Assembly: GCA_934129785.1 (NCBI GenBank)
Contig: CAKOWW010000002.1
Span: forward strand, 1 to 64,000
Reading direction: 5' to 3'
From: an uncultured Clostridia bacterium
GTDB taxonomy: Bacteria; Bacillota; Clostridia; TANB77; CAG-508
DNA length: 64,000 bases
Made by a program: the position numbers and the translations under genes. Below, piece after piece: positions 1 to 8,408 of the stretch (within the stretch, counting starts at the first letter, position 1; every line of letters begins with the position of its first letter). Under the pieces are notes generated by a model. The model was not told where the DNA came from and did not search any database. It saw nothing but the letters and a program-made list of their open reading frames with translations.

Positions 1-75
1 GGCTTAAGCCCAAAAGTGCCAGTACAAAAGCCTTCTAGGCTAAGAGCAAACCACCCGTTTTACGGGTGGTTATGA
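1..75 (+). mobile_element. Right-end remnant of an IS200/IS605-family element, possibly with an omega-RNA 3' part
   Basis: The segment begins with the palindrome GGCTTAAGCC, has a short AGCC/GGCT hairpin near 30-42, and ends with a perfect 7-bp stem, CCACCCG-tttta-CGGGTGG, at 51-69. A hairpin of this kind next to structured sequence is typical of IS200/IS605 (IS1341-like) right ends, where the tnpB-associated omega RNA runs into the element end. No transposase is visible because the window starts here. The hairpin could also terminate nth transcription from the other strand. The family assignment comes from pattern memory and was not searched. Confidence 0.45.
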
Positions 76-113
76 TTCTAAATTTATTTTGAATTAAGTA
101 CAGGTATTTTAAT

Positions 114-755
114 TTACTTTTTGTATACATTTTTATAATAATTACAAAAAGACTTTACACTACAATTATCACAATGTGGGTTTCTAGCTACACAAGTATT
201 TCTACCATGCCACATAAGTAAATGGTTTAGATCCTTTAAATCCTTTTTAGGAAATAATTTTACTAAATCTTTTTCAATCTTTTCAGGTTCAGATTCTTTA
301 GAAAGTCCAACTAAATTTGAAATTCTCTTAGCATGAGTATCTACTGCTACCCCTTCTGCAATGCCAAAAACTTCTAATAAAATAACATTTGCACTTTTTC
401 TTCCAACTCCGGCAAGAGAAAGAAGTTCATTCATAGTTTGAGGGACAACACCATTAAAATTCTCAAGAACTTGCTTAGCACAAAGTTTAATGTTTTTAGC
501 CTTATTTTTATAAAAACCACAAGGGTGTATTAATTTTTCTAATTCTGAAATATCAATATTAGCAAAGTCATTAATAGTTTTACATCTTTCAAATAATGCA
601 GGAGTAGTTTTATTAACTCTTTCATCAGTGCACTGTGCAGAAAGCATGACAGCTACAACTAATTGAAAAGGAGTTGTAAAATCAAGACTACATGTAGCAT
701 CAGGATAAGTTTCTTTTAATAATTCAACAAATTTTATTGCATCAGATTTTTTCAT
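114..755 (-). CDS. nth: Endonuclease III (base-excision DNA glycosylase/AP lyase)
   Basis: A 213-aa protein that removes oxidised pyrimidines and cleaves the abasic strand. The helix-hairpin-helix reads LAGVGRKSANV with the catalytic lysine at residue 120, as in E. coli Nth. The catalytic aspartate is in AVDTHAKR near residue 139. The C-terminus carries the Cys-x6-Cys-x2-Cys-x5-Cys pattern of the [4Fe-4S] cluster. Length is normal for the family. It is transcribed toward the IS remnant, divergently from the spoVM pair. Confidence 0.96.
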   Translation of the reverse strand: MKKSDAIKFVELLKETYPDATCSLDFTTPFQLVVAVMLSAQCTDERVNKTTPALFERCKTINDFANIDISELEKLIHPCGFYKNKAKNIKLCAKQVLENFNGVVPQTMNELLSLAGVGRKSANVILLEVFGIAEGVAVDTHAKRISNLVGLSKESEPEKIEKDLVKLFPKKDLKDLNHLLMWHGRNTCVARNPHCDNCSVKSFCNYYKNVYKK

Positions 756-902
756 TTTAAAATCATTCCTTTTTTAAATTATATAAGGCATTTTATAGGA
801 AAAATACATTAAAGTCAAATATTACAAAATAATAATTGTCATAAAAAGGAACAAATAATTATAAAAAATAATATAATATACAAAAACAGTGGAGGTAATA
901 AA

Positions 903-1052
903 ATGATACATTTATTTAGAAAAACCTTAGCAGTGTGCTTAATAGGATTAGGACTTGGAATTTTGTTAGTGTTATTACTTCCAATTACAGGTTGGCTGTT
1001 TATAATTGGAGTGGCAGTTGTATGTGTTGGCCTTATGTGGCTTGCATGCTAG
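903..1052 (+). CDS. Small two-helix membrane protein upstream of spoVM
   Basis: A 49-aa ORF preceded by GGAGG at 891-895. Almost the whole protein is hydrophobic: two helices separated by a short PITGW turn, with a positively charged start (MIHLFRK), so it should be an inner-membrane peptide. It lies 22 bases ahead of spoVM on the same strand, suggesting co-expression, perhaps in the mother cell during sporulation. I do not recognise the family. The good ribosome binding site and operon position are the reasons to accept so small a gene. Confidence 0.6.
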   Translation: MIHLFRKTLAVCLIGLGLGILLVLLLPITGWLFIIGVAVVCVGLMWLAC

Positions 1053-1074
1053 AAGTGAAGGGAGGATACAGAGA

Positions 1075-1149
1075 ATGACAATAGTAGTAAAAAAAGTTCC
1101 AAAATTTTTAAGAGGATTTGTTAAGTTGATTTTTGGAATTAAAGAATAA
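1075..1149 (+). CDS. spoVM: Stage V sporulation protein SpoVM, spore-coat anchoring peptide
   Basis: A 24-aa peptide with GGGAGG at 1060-1065 as ribosome binding site. It has the SpoVM pattern: a short hydrophobic start, then KxPKFLxG, an amphipathic helix, and an FGIK-type end. In Bacillus, SpoVM binds the convex forespore membrane and anchors SpoIVA to start coat assembly. Length matches the family (about 26 aa). It is far below usual gene-calling limits, so most annotations would miss it. Identification rests on the PKFLxG motif, the length and the sporulation setting. Confidence 0.82.
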   Translation: MTIVVKKVPKFLRGFVKLIFGIKE

Positions 1150-1298
1150 GTTAAACTAAATAATTAAAAGTGGTACAATATAAAAAGTTACATAATGATA
1201 GAAAAAATCTTTTTGTAAAAATGGAATAGGATAATTCAGGCAGAATTAAAGAAGCTTAAATTTATATAACAAAAGAAAGAACTTTAAAATTATATAAC

Positions 1299-1324
1299 AA
1301 AAAAAGAGCTATAATTAAGCTCTT
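1299..1324 (-). terminator. Rho-independent terminator of rpmB
   Basis: On the minus strand AAAGAGCT and AGCTCTTT pair around TAATTA and are followed by a T run. The rpmB stop codon lies in the loop region, so the terminator begins inside the gene's end. Confidence 0.7.
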
Positions 1325-1512
1325 TTTACTTTTCCATCTCTTAAACATTTAGCACATACACTAATTCTTTTAACTTCACCATCAACTTCTGCTTTAACAC
1401 TTCTTAAGTTTGGTTTCCATGTACGTGGTGATCTTTTACTTATATGTGAACGAGTAATGCTAAGTTTATTTCCATGACTAGCTTGTTTTTCACAAATTGC
1501 ACATTTTGCCAT
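1315..1512 (-). CDS. rpmB: 50S ribosomal protein L28
   Basis: A 65-aa basic protein starting MAKCAICEKQ with a second Cys-x2-Cys pair (CAKCLRDGK) near the end, giving the zinc-binding form of L28. The central TRSHISKRS and TWKPNLR segments are the family's RNA-contacting regions. It has a good AGGAGGTG-type site on the minus strand and is transcribed divergently from tig. Confidence 0.96.
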   Translation of the reverse strand: MAKCAICEKQASHGNKLSITRSHISKRSPRTWKPNLRSVKAEVDGEVKRISVCAKCLRDGKVKRA

Positions 1513-1614
1513 AATCTATTGCACCTCCTAAAAATCTTAATAAACTGACTATTGATAAGTTTAACACAAATAATATAAAAAAACAAGTATTTTTTGAAAA
1601 TTATTAAAAATTCC

Positions 1615-1642
1615 TTGCAAATTAGGAAAAATGTGGTATAAT
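1615..1642 (+). promoter_or_regulatory. Sigma-A-type promoter of tig
   Basis: TTGCAA at 1615-1620 and TATAAT at 1637-1642 are separated by 16 bases, and the -10 box has an upstream TG extension. It ends about 35 bases before the tig start. Confidence 0.65.
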
Positions 1643-1678
1643 GATTAGGCTTAGGAATAAAAGAAAGGATTGAAGAAA

Positions 1679-2965
1679 ATGAATTGTAAAGTAGAAAAAA
1701 CAAAAAACGCAAATGAAATCAAATTAGAAATAACAGTAGAGGCTGCAAAATTTGATGAAGCTATAAAAAAAGTATATTTTAAAAGTGCAAAATATTTTAA
1801 CATCCCTGGATTCAGAAAAGGAAAAGCACCAATGCAAATAGTAGAAAAATACTATGGAAAAGAAATTTTCTATGAAGATGCATTCAATGAAGTAGCTGGA
1901 GAAGCATTAGATGAAGCAGTTAAAGAAAATAAATTAGAAGTTGTAAGTAGACCTGACATTGAAGTAGAACAAATAGAAAAAGGAAAAGACTTAAAATTCT
2001 CAGCAATAATGCAAACAAAACCAGAAGCAGAAGTTTCAAAATATAAAGGTATAGAAATAAAAAAAGTTGAGTATAATGTAACAGATGAAGATATAAACCA
2101 TGAACTAGGACATATGCAAGAACACAATTCAAGACTAATCTCAATTGAAGACAGACCAGTAGAAAGTGGAGACATTGCAACAATAGATTTCGAAGGATTT
2201 GTAGATGGAAAAGCTTTTGAAGGTGGAAAAGCAGAAAATCATGACTTAGAAATAGGAAGCAACACATTTATTCCAGGTTTTGAAGACCAAATAATTGGAA
2301 TGAAAATCGATGAAGAAAAAGATGTTGTAGTTAAATTCCCAGAAGAATACTTCTCAAAAGACTTAGCTGGAAAAGATGCTGTATTCAAAGTAAAAGTACA
2401 TGAAATAAAGAAAAAAGAATTACCAAAATTAGATGACGAATTTGCTAAAGATGTAAGTGAATTTGATACATTAAAAGAACTAAAAGCAGACATCAAAGCA
2501 AAACAAGAAAAACAAAATGAAGAAAGAGCAAAATACGAAACACAAGAAGCAGTAGTAAAAGCATTATGCGAAAATGTAAAAGTTCAAATTCCATCAGGAA
2601 TGGTAGAAATGGAAATAGACAACATGTTAAGAGACATTGAACAACGTCTATCATATCAAGGATTAAAACTTGAACAATATCTTCAAATGATGGGAAAAAC
2701 AATGGAAGATATGAGAAAAGAATATGAACCTCAAGCAATAAATGGAATTAAGTCAAGATTAGCATTAGAAGCAGTAATAAAAGCAGAAAAAATAGAAGCA
2801 ACAGATAAAGAAATTGATGAAAAAATGAAAGAAATGGCTAAAAATTATGGAAAAGAAAATGATGAAAAATTCCTAAAAAATGAAAATGTAAGAAATTACA
2901 TAAAAGAAGGATTAGAATCAGAAAAAGCTATAGATTTCTTAGTAAAAAATGCAAAAATAAAATAG
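1679..2965 (+). CDS. tig: Trigger factor, ribosome-associated chaperone and prolyl isomerase
   Basis: A 428-aa protein. The N-terminal ribosome-binding domain carries the GFRKGKAP signature near residue 45. An FKBP-type isomerase domain follows at about residues 150-240 (GDIATIDFEGFVDG), then a helical chaperone C-terminus. The ATG at 1679 is chosen over the in-frame TTG at 1670 because AGAAAGGA at 1662-1669 gives correct spacing only for the ATG. It heads the tig-clpP-clpX order common in Firmicutes. Confidence 0.96.
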   Translation: MNCKVEKTKNANEIKLEITVEAAKFDEAIKKVYFKSAKYFNIPGFRKGKAPMQIVEKYYGKEIFYEDAFNEVAGEALDEAVKENKLEVVSRPDIEVEQIEKGKDLKFSAIMQTKPEAEVSKYKGIEIKKVEYNVTDEDINHELGHMQEHNSRLISIEDRPVESGDIATIDFEGFVDGKAFEGGKAENHDLEIGSNTFIPGFEDQIIGMKIDEEKDVVVKFPEEYFSKDLAGKDAVFKVKVHEIKKKELPKLDDEFAKDVSEFDTLKELKADIKAKQEKQNEERAKYETQEAVVKALCENVKVQIPSGMVEMEIDNMLRDIEQRLSYQGLKLEQYLQMMGKTMEDMRKEYEPQAINGIKSRLALEAVIKAEKIEATDKEIDEKMKEMAKNYGKENDEKFLKNENVRNYIKEGLESEKAIDFLVKNAKIK

Positions 2966-2972
2966 AATAAAG

Positions 2973-3020
2973 AGCATGGGGAAAAAGTTTGAAAAGTTAA
3001 ATTTTATCCCATGCTTTTTT
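2973..3020 (+). terminator. Rho-independent terminator after tig
   Basis: AGCATGGG (2973-2980) pairs with CCCATGCT (3008-3015), followed by a T run. It separates tig from clpP. Confidence 0.85.
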
Positions 3021-3048
3021 GCAATTAGGTACATATTTTATATATAAT
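3019..3048 (+). promoter_or_regulatory. Candidate promoter of clpP
   Basis: TTGCAA at 3019-3024 and TATAAT at 3043-3048, 18 bases apart, overlap the end of the tig terminator. This fits independent clpP-clpX transcription. Confidence 0.5.
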
Positions 3049-3077
3049 TATAAAAGTTAATCAAAGGAGGAAAAAAT

Positions 3078-3683
3078 ATGTTAGAAAAAAATAGTTTAGT
3101 ACCATATGTAGTAGAACAAACAAGCAAAGGAGAAAGATCTTATGATATTTTCTCAAGATTATTAAAAGATAGAATAATATTTTTAGGGGAGGATGTAAAC
3201 CCAACAACAGCAAGTTTAGTAATAGCTCAATTGCTATTTTTGGAATCAGAAGATCCAGATAAAGAAATAAGTTTATATATCAATTCACCAGGAGGGTCAA
3301 TAACAGATGGAATGGGAATTATTGATACTATGAACTACATTTCATGTCCTGTATCAACAATATGTATAGGAATGGCAGCAAGCATGGGTGCAGCATTATT
3401 AGCAGCAGGAGAAAAAGGAAAAAGATTTGCAACTCCAAATGCAGAAATATTAATTCATCAACCATTAATTGGTGGTGGCGGAATATCAGGCCAAGCAACA
3501 GAAGTAAAAATTCATGCAGATCATTTAGTAAAAACAAGAGAAAAATTAAACAAATTTTTAAGTGAAAGAACAGGTCAAAACATAGAAACAATTGAAAAAG
3601 ACACTGAAAGAGATAATTATATGACAGCTGAAGAAGCTTTAAAATATGGACTAATAGATGGAATAATGGACAAAAGAAAATAG
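3078..3683 (+). CDS. clpP: ATP-dependent Clp protease proteolytic subunit
   Basis: A 201-aa serine protease forming the ClpP tetradecamer. The nucleophile is in GMAASMGAALL (Ser102) and the histidine is in EILIHQP (His127). The oxyanion-loop region YINSPGGS is intact. AAAGGAGG precedes the ATG. It lies directly upstream of clpX, whose product feeds it unfolded substrates. No anomaly is seen. Confidence 0.97.
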   Translation: MLEKNSLVPYVVEQTSKGERSYDIFSRLLKDRIIFLGEDVNPTTASLVIAQLLFLESEDPDKEISLYINSPGGSITDGMGIIDTMNYISCPVSTICIGMAASMGAALLAAGEKGKRFATPNAEILIHQPLIGGGGISGQATEVKIHADHLVKTREKLNKFLSERTGQNIETIEKDTERDNYMTAEEALKYGLIDGIMDKRK

Positions 3684-3732
3684 AGAATATAGAAAGGAGT
3701 GCATAGAATAAAAAATTCTATGTAAGAAATAT

Positions 3733-5044
3733 ATGGCAAAAAATGATACAACCCCAAAATCTGTAAGATGCTCATTTTGTGGAAAAGCACAAGAGAACGT
3801 GAAAAAAATTGTAGCACGGACCAGGTGTTTATATTTGTGATGAATGCGTAGAATTATGTGAAAGCATAATAGAAGCAGAATTATATGATGAAGAAAAAGC
3901 AGGCTATCAATTAGACGAATTAGATAATATTCCAAGTCCAAAAGAAATAAAGAAAATTTTGGATGATTATGTAATTGGTCAAGATGACGCAAAAAAGACA
4001 TTATCAGTTGCAGTATATAATCATTATAAAAGAATTGCACATGAGGAATATGCAAAAGATGATGATGTTGAAATTCAAAAAAGTAATATATTATTATTAG
4101 GACCAACAGGTTGTGGAAAAACATTACTTGCTAAAACATTGGCAAAAATATTAAATGTTCCATTTGCAATTGCAGATGCAACAACATTAACAGAAGCAGG
4201 TTATGTTGGTGAAGATGTTGAAAATATTTTATTGAAATTAATTCAAGCTGCAGATGGAGACATTCAAAAAGCAGAAAAAGGAATTATTTATATTGATGAA
4301 ATAGACAAAATAACAAGAAAATCTGAAAATCCTTCTATAACAAGAGATGTAAGCGGAGAAGGAGTGCAACAAGCATTATTAAAAATAATTGAAGGAACTG
4401 TTGCATCAGTGCCACCACAAGGAGGAAGAAAACATCCAAATCAAGAAATGATTCAAATTAATACAGAGAATATATTAATAATATGTGGTGGAGCATTTGA
4501 AGGCTTAGAAAATATTATAAGAGATAGAACAGGCGAAAAAGCAATAGGATTCGGAAAACAGGTTAAAACAAAAAAAGATATTGAAAAATATGAAATATTT
4601 AAAGAACTATTGCCACAAGATTTATTGAAATTTGGTTTAATTCCAGAATTTATAGGAAGATTGCCAATAATAGCTACATTAAGAGAATTAGATAAAGAAG
4701 CTTTAATACAAATCTTGGTTGAACCAAAAAATTCTTTAGTAAAGCAATATCAAAAATTGTTTGAAATTGATGGAGTTGAATTAACATTTGAAAAAGAAGC
4801 ATTAGAAGCAATTGTAGAAAAAGCTATAGAAAGAAAAACAGGAGCAAGAGGATTACGTTCTATAATTGAGGAAATAATGAGAGACATAATGTTTGATATA
4901 CCTTCAAAACCAGAAATTGAAAAATGCATTATAACAAAAGAAACAGTAACTAGCAATGTTGGACCAAAGGTTATAGTTGGCGAAAACAATGGCAATAAAG
5001 AAAAAAGAAGAACTCCAAGTAAAAAACAGAAAGAAACTGCATAA
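3733..5044 (+). CDS. clpX: ClpX unfoldase, read through a +1 shift at CGG (3817)
   Basis: AAA+ unfoldase partner of ClpP, about 436 aa once joined. Codons 1-28 (3733-3816) give the first half of the zinc finger (RCSFCGK). Codon 29 is CGG. Skipping its C gives GGA-CCA-GGT and continues with the second Cys pair, YICDECVELC. Unshifted, translation stops at TGA 3838-3840, after 35 codons. Downstream are Walker A GPTGCGKT, Walker B IIYIDEIDK, a GYVGEDVE segment and the arginine-finger region GFGKQ. All domains are intact, so this is a recoded gene and not a pseudogene. The glycine inserted at the shift is the one expected in the IVAGPGVYICDEC context. Confidence 0.95.
3817..3820 (+). other. CGGA recoding site in clpX
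   Basis: The original frame reads GTA GCA CGG ACC. Dropping the C gives GCA GGA CCA GGT, restoring ClpX's conserved glycine between the two zinc-binding Cys pairs. No in-frame alternative start rescues the zinc finger. Confidence 0.9.
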
Positions 5045-5069
5045 TTTTATGTAAATTTTCTGAAAAGTC

Positions 5070-5098
5070 TTGCATATTTATGTAAATTATGGTACAAT
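5070..5098 (+). promoter_or_regulatory. Promoter of the small gene at 5194
   Basis: TTGCAT at 5070-5075 and TACAAT at 5093-5098 with a 17-base spacer. Predicted transcription starts near 5105, leaving a leader of about 90 bases. Confidence 0.65.
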
Positions 5099-5124
5099 AA
5101 AGTTGCGAGAGTTGTATTTTAAAT

Positions 5125-5165
5125 ACTACTTCGATGAATTTCGGAGTAGTTGTTTCTCCGAAGTT
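5125..5165 (+). promoter_or_regulatory. Leader with two mutually exclusive hairpins
   Basis: ACTACTTCG can pair with CGGAGTAGT. The TTCGGAG part of the same 3' arm can instead pair perfectly with CTCCGAA further down. Both cannot form together. The leader then reaches AAGGAGG at 5178-5184. This looks like an attenuator or translational switch. No T run follows, so translational control is likelier than termination. Confidence 0.45.
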
Positions 5166-5193
5166 CAAAATTTTACTAAGGAGGAATTGTGCA

Positions 5194-5421
5194 ATGTATA
5201 ACAACAGAAAATTAAGCCATTCACTAGAAAATCTAGTGGGAAAAGAAGTGTGGGTAAGCGGTGTGATTGGAGCAAAGAAGTATCCTTCAACGGTGGTTGA
5301 AGCCACAGATACTTATGTGGTGCTGAAAAATCAAGGGTTCGAAGAAGATGGATCCTATGGCCCAACTAAAGTCATACCACTACACGGACTTCCAAGTGGA
5401 TGGTATGAACCAGTTAAATAA
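5194..5421 (+). CDS. Small conserved-looking protein of unknown function
   Basis: A 75-aa soluble protein starting MYNNRKLSHSLENL. It is rich in short beta-type segments (VWVSGVIG, TYVVLKNQGF) and ends PSGWYEP. The ATG at 5194 is chosen over an upstream in-frame ATG at 5134 because AAGGAGG at 5178-5184 fits only the former and the upstream part overlaps the structured leader. It is a single-gene unit with its own promoter and strong terminator. Base composition is less A-rich than its neighbours, and I do not recognise the family. Confidence 0.75.
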   Translation: MYNNRKLSHSLENLVGKEVWVSGVIGAKKYPSTVVEATDTYVVLKNQGFEEDGSYGPTKVIPLHGLPSGWYEPVK

Positions 5422-5429
5422 TCGCAAAG

Positions 5430-5469
5430 GTAAAGAAAATATTTTTTAATATTTTCTTTACTTTTTTTT
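5430..5469 (+). terminator. Strong rho-independent terminator
   Basis: GTAAAGAAAATATT and its exact reverse complement flank a TTTT loop and are followed by eight T residues. Confidence 0.9.
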
Positions 5470-5518
5470 GTTCTAAGCATAGGCAACAAAATTAAATACT
5501 GTCTAAAATAGAGGTGTG

Positions 5519-5600
5519 GTATTATCAATACAAGTAGAACCTTGATATAAAAGCTTTTCATTACATTCCTCGGCTTATTACAAAAATTAAGAAATTCTCT
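5519..5600 (+). mobile_element. Truncated MITE copy A
   Basis: It contains the ATTATCAATAC outer sequence, a decayed inner repeat (CCTTGATATAAAAGC) and the CATTCCTCGGCTTATTAC core half found in the full copies. The other half is missing. Relative to its outer end, the core is in the inverted orientation, as in copy C. Confidence 0.7.
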
Positions 5601-5652
5601 ATTTTTTATCAATACAATCTATGGTATACTAATCGCAAAGGAGAATGATAAA

Positions 5653-6345
5653 ATGTACAATATATTAGTAGTAGATGATGATAAAGAAATAGTAAAAGCA
5701 ATAGAAATATACCTAAAAAAAGAAGGGTATAACATAGTAAAAGCATATAATGGAGAAGAAGCTTTAAAAAGAATAGAAGAAAACGAAATACATCTTATAA
5801 TTTTAGACATAATGATGCCAAAAAAAGATGGAATAGAAACATTAAAAGAAATAAGAAAAGGAAAAACAATACCAGTAATATTACTTTCTGCCAAATCTGA
5901 AGATGAAGACAAAATAGACGGGTTAGACTTAGGAGCAGATGACTATATAACAAAACCATTTAATCCATTAGAACTATTAGCACGAGTAAATTCAAATATA
6001 AGAAGATATACAAAACTAGGCTCAATAAATGAAAACGAAACTGAAAATATATATCAAACTGGAGAATTAATATTAAATGATGATACAAAAAAAGTTACAG
6101 TAGACGGAAAAGAAGTGAAATTAACAGGAACAGAATTTAATATATTAAAATTCTTGTTAAAAAATAAAGGAAAAGTATATTCTATTACACAAATATATGA
6201 AAATGTATGGAAAGAAAAAGGCTATGGGGCAGAAAATATAATAGCAGTCCATATTAGACATATAAGAGAAAAAATAGAAATAAATCCAAAAGAGCCAAGA
6301 TACCTAAAAGTTATATGGGGAGTAGGATACAAAGTTGAAAAATAG
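5653..6345 (+). CDS. OmpR-family response regulator
   Basis: A 230-aa two-component regulator. The receiver has the acidic cluster DDD at residues 8-10, phospho-acceptor Asp52 (ILDIMMP), LLSAKSE with Ser in place of the usual Thr, and Lys in ITKPFNP. A winged-helix domain follows (LTGTEFNILKFLL, VHIRHIREKIE, VIWGVGYKVEK). The kinase gene starts 17 bases after the stop, so the two form a pair. Vancomycin-type (VanR-like) regulators look similar, but no resistance genes follow. Confidence 0.93.
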   Translation: MYNILVVDDDKEIVKAIEIYLKKEGYNIVKAYNGEEALKRIEENEIHLIILDIMMPKKDGIETLKEIRKGKTIPVILLSAKSEDEDKIDGLDLGADDYITKPFNPLELLARVNSNIRRYTKLGSINENETENIYQTGELILNDDTKKVTVDGKEVKLTGTEFNILKFLLKNKGKVYSITQIYENVWKEKGYGAENIIAVHIRHIREKIEINPKEPRYLKVIWGVGYKVEK

Positions 6346-6362
6346 AAAGGTGGAAAAAATAA

Positions 6363-8387
6363 ATGGAGAAAATTAGAAGTTCAAATCTAGCAAAATTAAT
6401 ATGTTATATATTGATACCAATATTAGTAATAATTGCAATAGTAAGTACGATACATATAATATTTTTAGAAGAATATAATATAAAAGATGAAACAAAATAT
6501 GAACAGACACAGGACTTTGCAAATAGATATTTACAAAACATAGTAGATAGAGTAAATGAATGTAAACAAGCAACAGAAGAATATAGTAATTTTGTAAAAA
6601 TACAAAATGAAGACAAAAATGTATATTATTCGGAAAACAATTCTATATATGCATATAATGGAGGAATAGAAGAAAACATAGACTATATAATAATAGACAA
6701 ACTAACAGGAAAAATATATACAAATATAAAAAGCAATGACTATGAAGAAGAAAAAACAAAAATACAAAATAGTAAGGAACATTGGAACTATATATCAGGA
6801 AAAATCGAAACAGATATAGAAAAAATGACTATCGAAGAACTTGCTTATAGCAATAATTACAGCCTTTTAAAGCAAGACAATAGTAGTGAATACTCGAAGA
6901 ATAGAAATATAGAAAATTTTGATGTATATAGTAGGTTTGATATAAATAAAACAAATAACTTAACTACATATAAAATGATAAATTTAATTGCAAATTTTGG
7001 ATTAGAACATAAAATATTACCAATAGTTGTATTACCATTAACAATAATAGTATTGCTAATAATAGCTATATATTTAATATGGTCAATAGGATACAACAAA
7101 AACGAAGAAGTAAAATTAAACTTTATAGATAAAGTACCATATGAAATATTAGGGCTTGCTGGAATATTGATAATAATGATATTCAGCGTAATTGGAATAG
7201 AATGCATAAATTTGGCTAAATATATATCAATAGTAGGATTTTTTGCTTCATATCTAATTTGTTATGCAGTTTGTGCAGTAATTGGAATAAGTACAATAAA
7301 AAGAATAAAAGCAGGAAAATTCTTACAGGGCTTTTTATTATATAGAATATTAAGATATTTTTTAAGAAAAATAAAAAATATTTATAATACATTAACAAAT
7401 AAAAAGCCAGAAACAAAAAGAATATTTTTATGTTATGTGAGTTTTTTAGCAATAACATCAATATTAGGAATTGCTTTTAAAAATGCACTATCAAACATTT
7501 TAATAATAATTTTCTGGATATGGACATATTATAAAATAAAAAAATATATAGTGGAACAAGAAAAAATAAGACAAGCATTGCAAAATATATATGAAGGAAA
7601 AACAGAAATACAATTAGATGAAAAAGAACTAAAAGGTACGCTTAAAGAAATGAGTATTTATATAAAAGACATAGCAAATGGATTTTCAAATGCAATAGAA
7701 CAAAATGTAAAAGCAGAAAGGCTAAAAGCAGAATTAATAACAAATGTATCACATGATATAAAAACACCATTAACATCAATTATAAATTATGTGGATTTAC
7801 TAAAAAAAGAAAATATACAAGATGAAAAAATAAGAAATTATATTGACATATTGGACCAAAAATCAAAAAGATTAAAGAAATTAACAGAAGATGTAGTAGA
7901 AGCTTCAAAAGCATCTTCAGGAAATTTAAAATTAAATATAGAAGAAATAGATTTAATAGAATTGCTAAATCAAACAATTGGAGAATTTAAAGATAAATTT
8001 GAAGAAAAAAACTTAAAAATAGTAGTGCAAAAACCAGAAGAAAATGTTAAAATAAAAGCTGATAGTAGATATATTTATAGAATAGTAGAAAATTTATTTA
8101 CAAATATAACAAAATATACAGTGGAAAATTCAAGAGTATATATAGACATTACAGAAAATGGTGAAAATTATGATATCACTATCAAAAATATTTCAAAAGA
8201 AAAATTGAACATTACAAGTGAAGAACTAATGCAAAGATTTGTAAGAGGAGATAAATCAAGAAATACAGAAGGAAGCGGATTAGGACTATCAATTGCACAA
8301 AGCTTAACAAGTCTTCAAGGAGGAAAATTAACAATAAAAATTGATGGAGATTTATTTAAAGTTAATATAAGATGGCCTAAAATATAA
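6363..8387 (+). CDS. Membrane sensor histidine kinase
   Basis: A 674-aa partner of the regulator just upstream. An N-terminal membrane helix (residues 15-35) is followed by an extracytoplasmic sensor region of about 180 residues. A multi-helix membrane block lies at roughly 215-390. The HisKA motif ELITNVSHDIKTPLTS has His464, with an N box at ENLFTNITKYT and a G box at GSGLGLSIAQSL. The large middle membrane block is longer than in simple kinases and may sense an envelope or lipid signal. Confidence 0.93.
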   Translation: MEKIRSSNLAKLICYILIPILVIIAIVSTIHIIFLEEYNIKDETKYEQTQDFANRYLQNIVDRVNECKQATEEYSNFVKIQNEDKNVYYSENNSIYAYNGGIEENIDYIIIDKLTGKIYTNIKSNDYEEEKTKIQNSKEHWNYISGKIETDIEKMTIEELAYSNNYSLLKQDNSSEYSKNRNIENFDVYSRFDINKTNNLTTYKMINLIANFGLEHKILPIVVLPLTIIVLLIIAIYLIWSIGYNKNEEVKLNFIDKVPYEILGLAGILIIMIFSVIGIECINLAKYISIVGFFASYLICYAVCAVIGISTIKRIKAGKFLQGFLLYRILRYFLRKIKNIYNTLTNKKPETKRIFLCYVSFLAITSILGIAFKNALSNILIIIFWIWTYYKIKKYIVEQEKIRQALQNIYEGKTEIQLDEKELKGTLKEMSIYIKDIANGFSNAIEQNVKAERLKAELITNVSHDIKTPLTSIINYVDLLKKENIQDEKIRNYIDILDQKSKRLKKLTEDVVEASKASSGNLKLNIEEIDLIELLNQTIGEFKDKFEEKNLKIVVQKPEENVKIKADSRYIYRIVENLFTNITKYTVENSRVYIDITENGENYDITIKNISKEKLNITSEELMQRFVRGDKSRNTEGSGLGLSIAQSLTSLQGGKLTIKIDGDLFKVNIRWPKI

Positions 8388-8408
8388 AAATGAAAAGGAG
8401 AAAAACTA

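Noticed and set aside
1150..1298. Possible gene or small RNA between spoVM and rpmB
   Set aside because: There is only A/T-rich sequence with short repeats of TTATATAACAAAA; no supported frame or stable structure was seen.
5134..5193. Longer N-terminus for the small gene at 5194
   Set aside because: The upstream ATG has no ribosome binding site and its sequence is the hairpin leader; AAGGAGG at 5178 fits the internal ATG.
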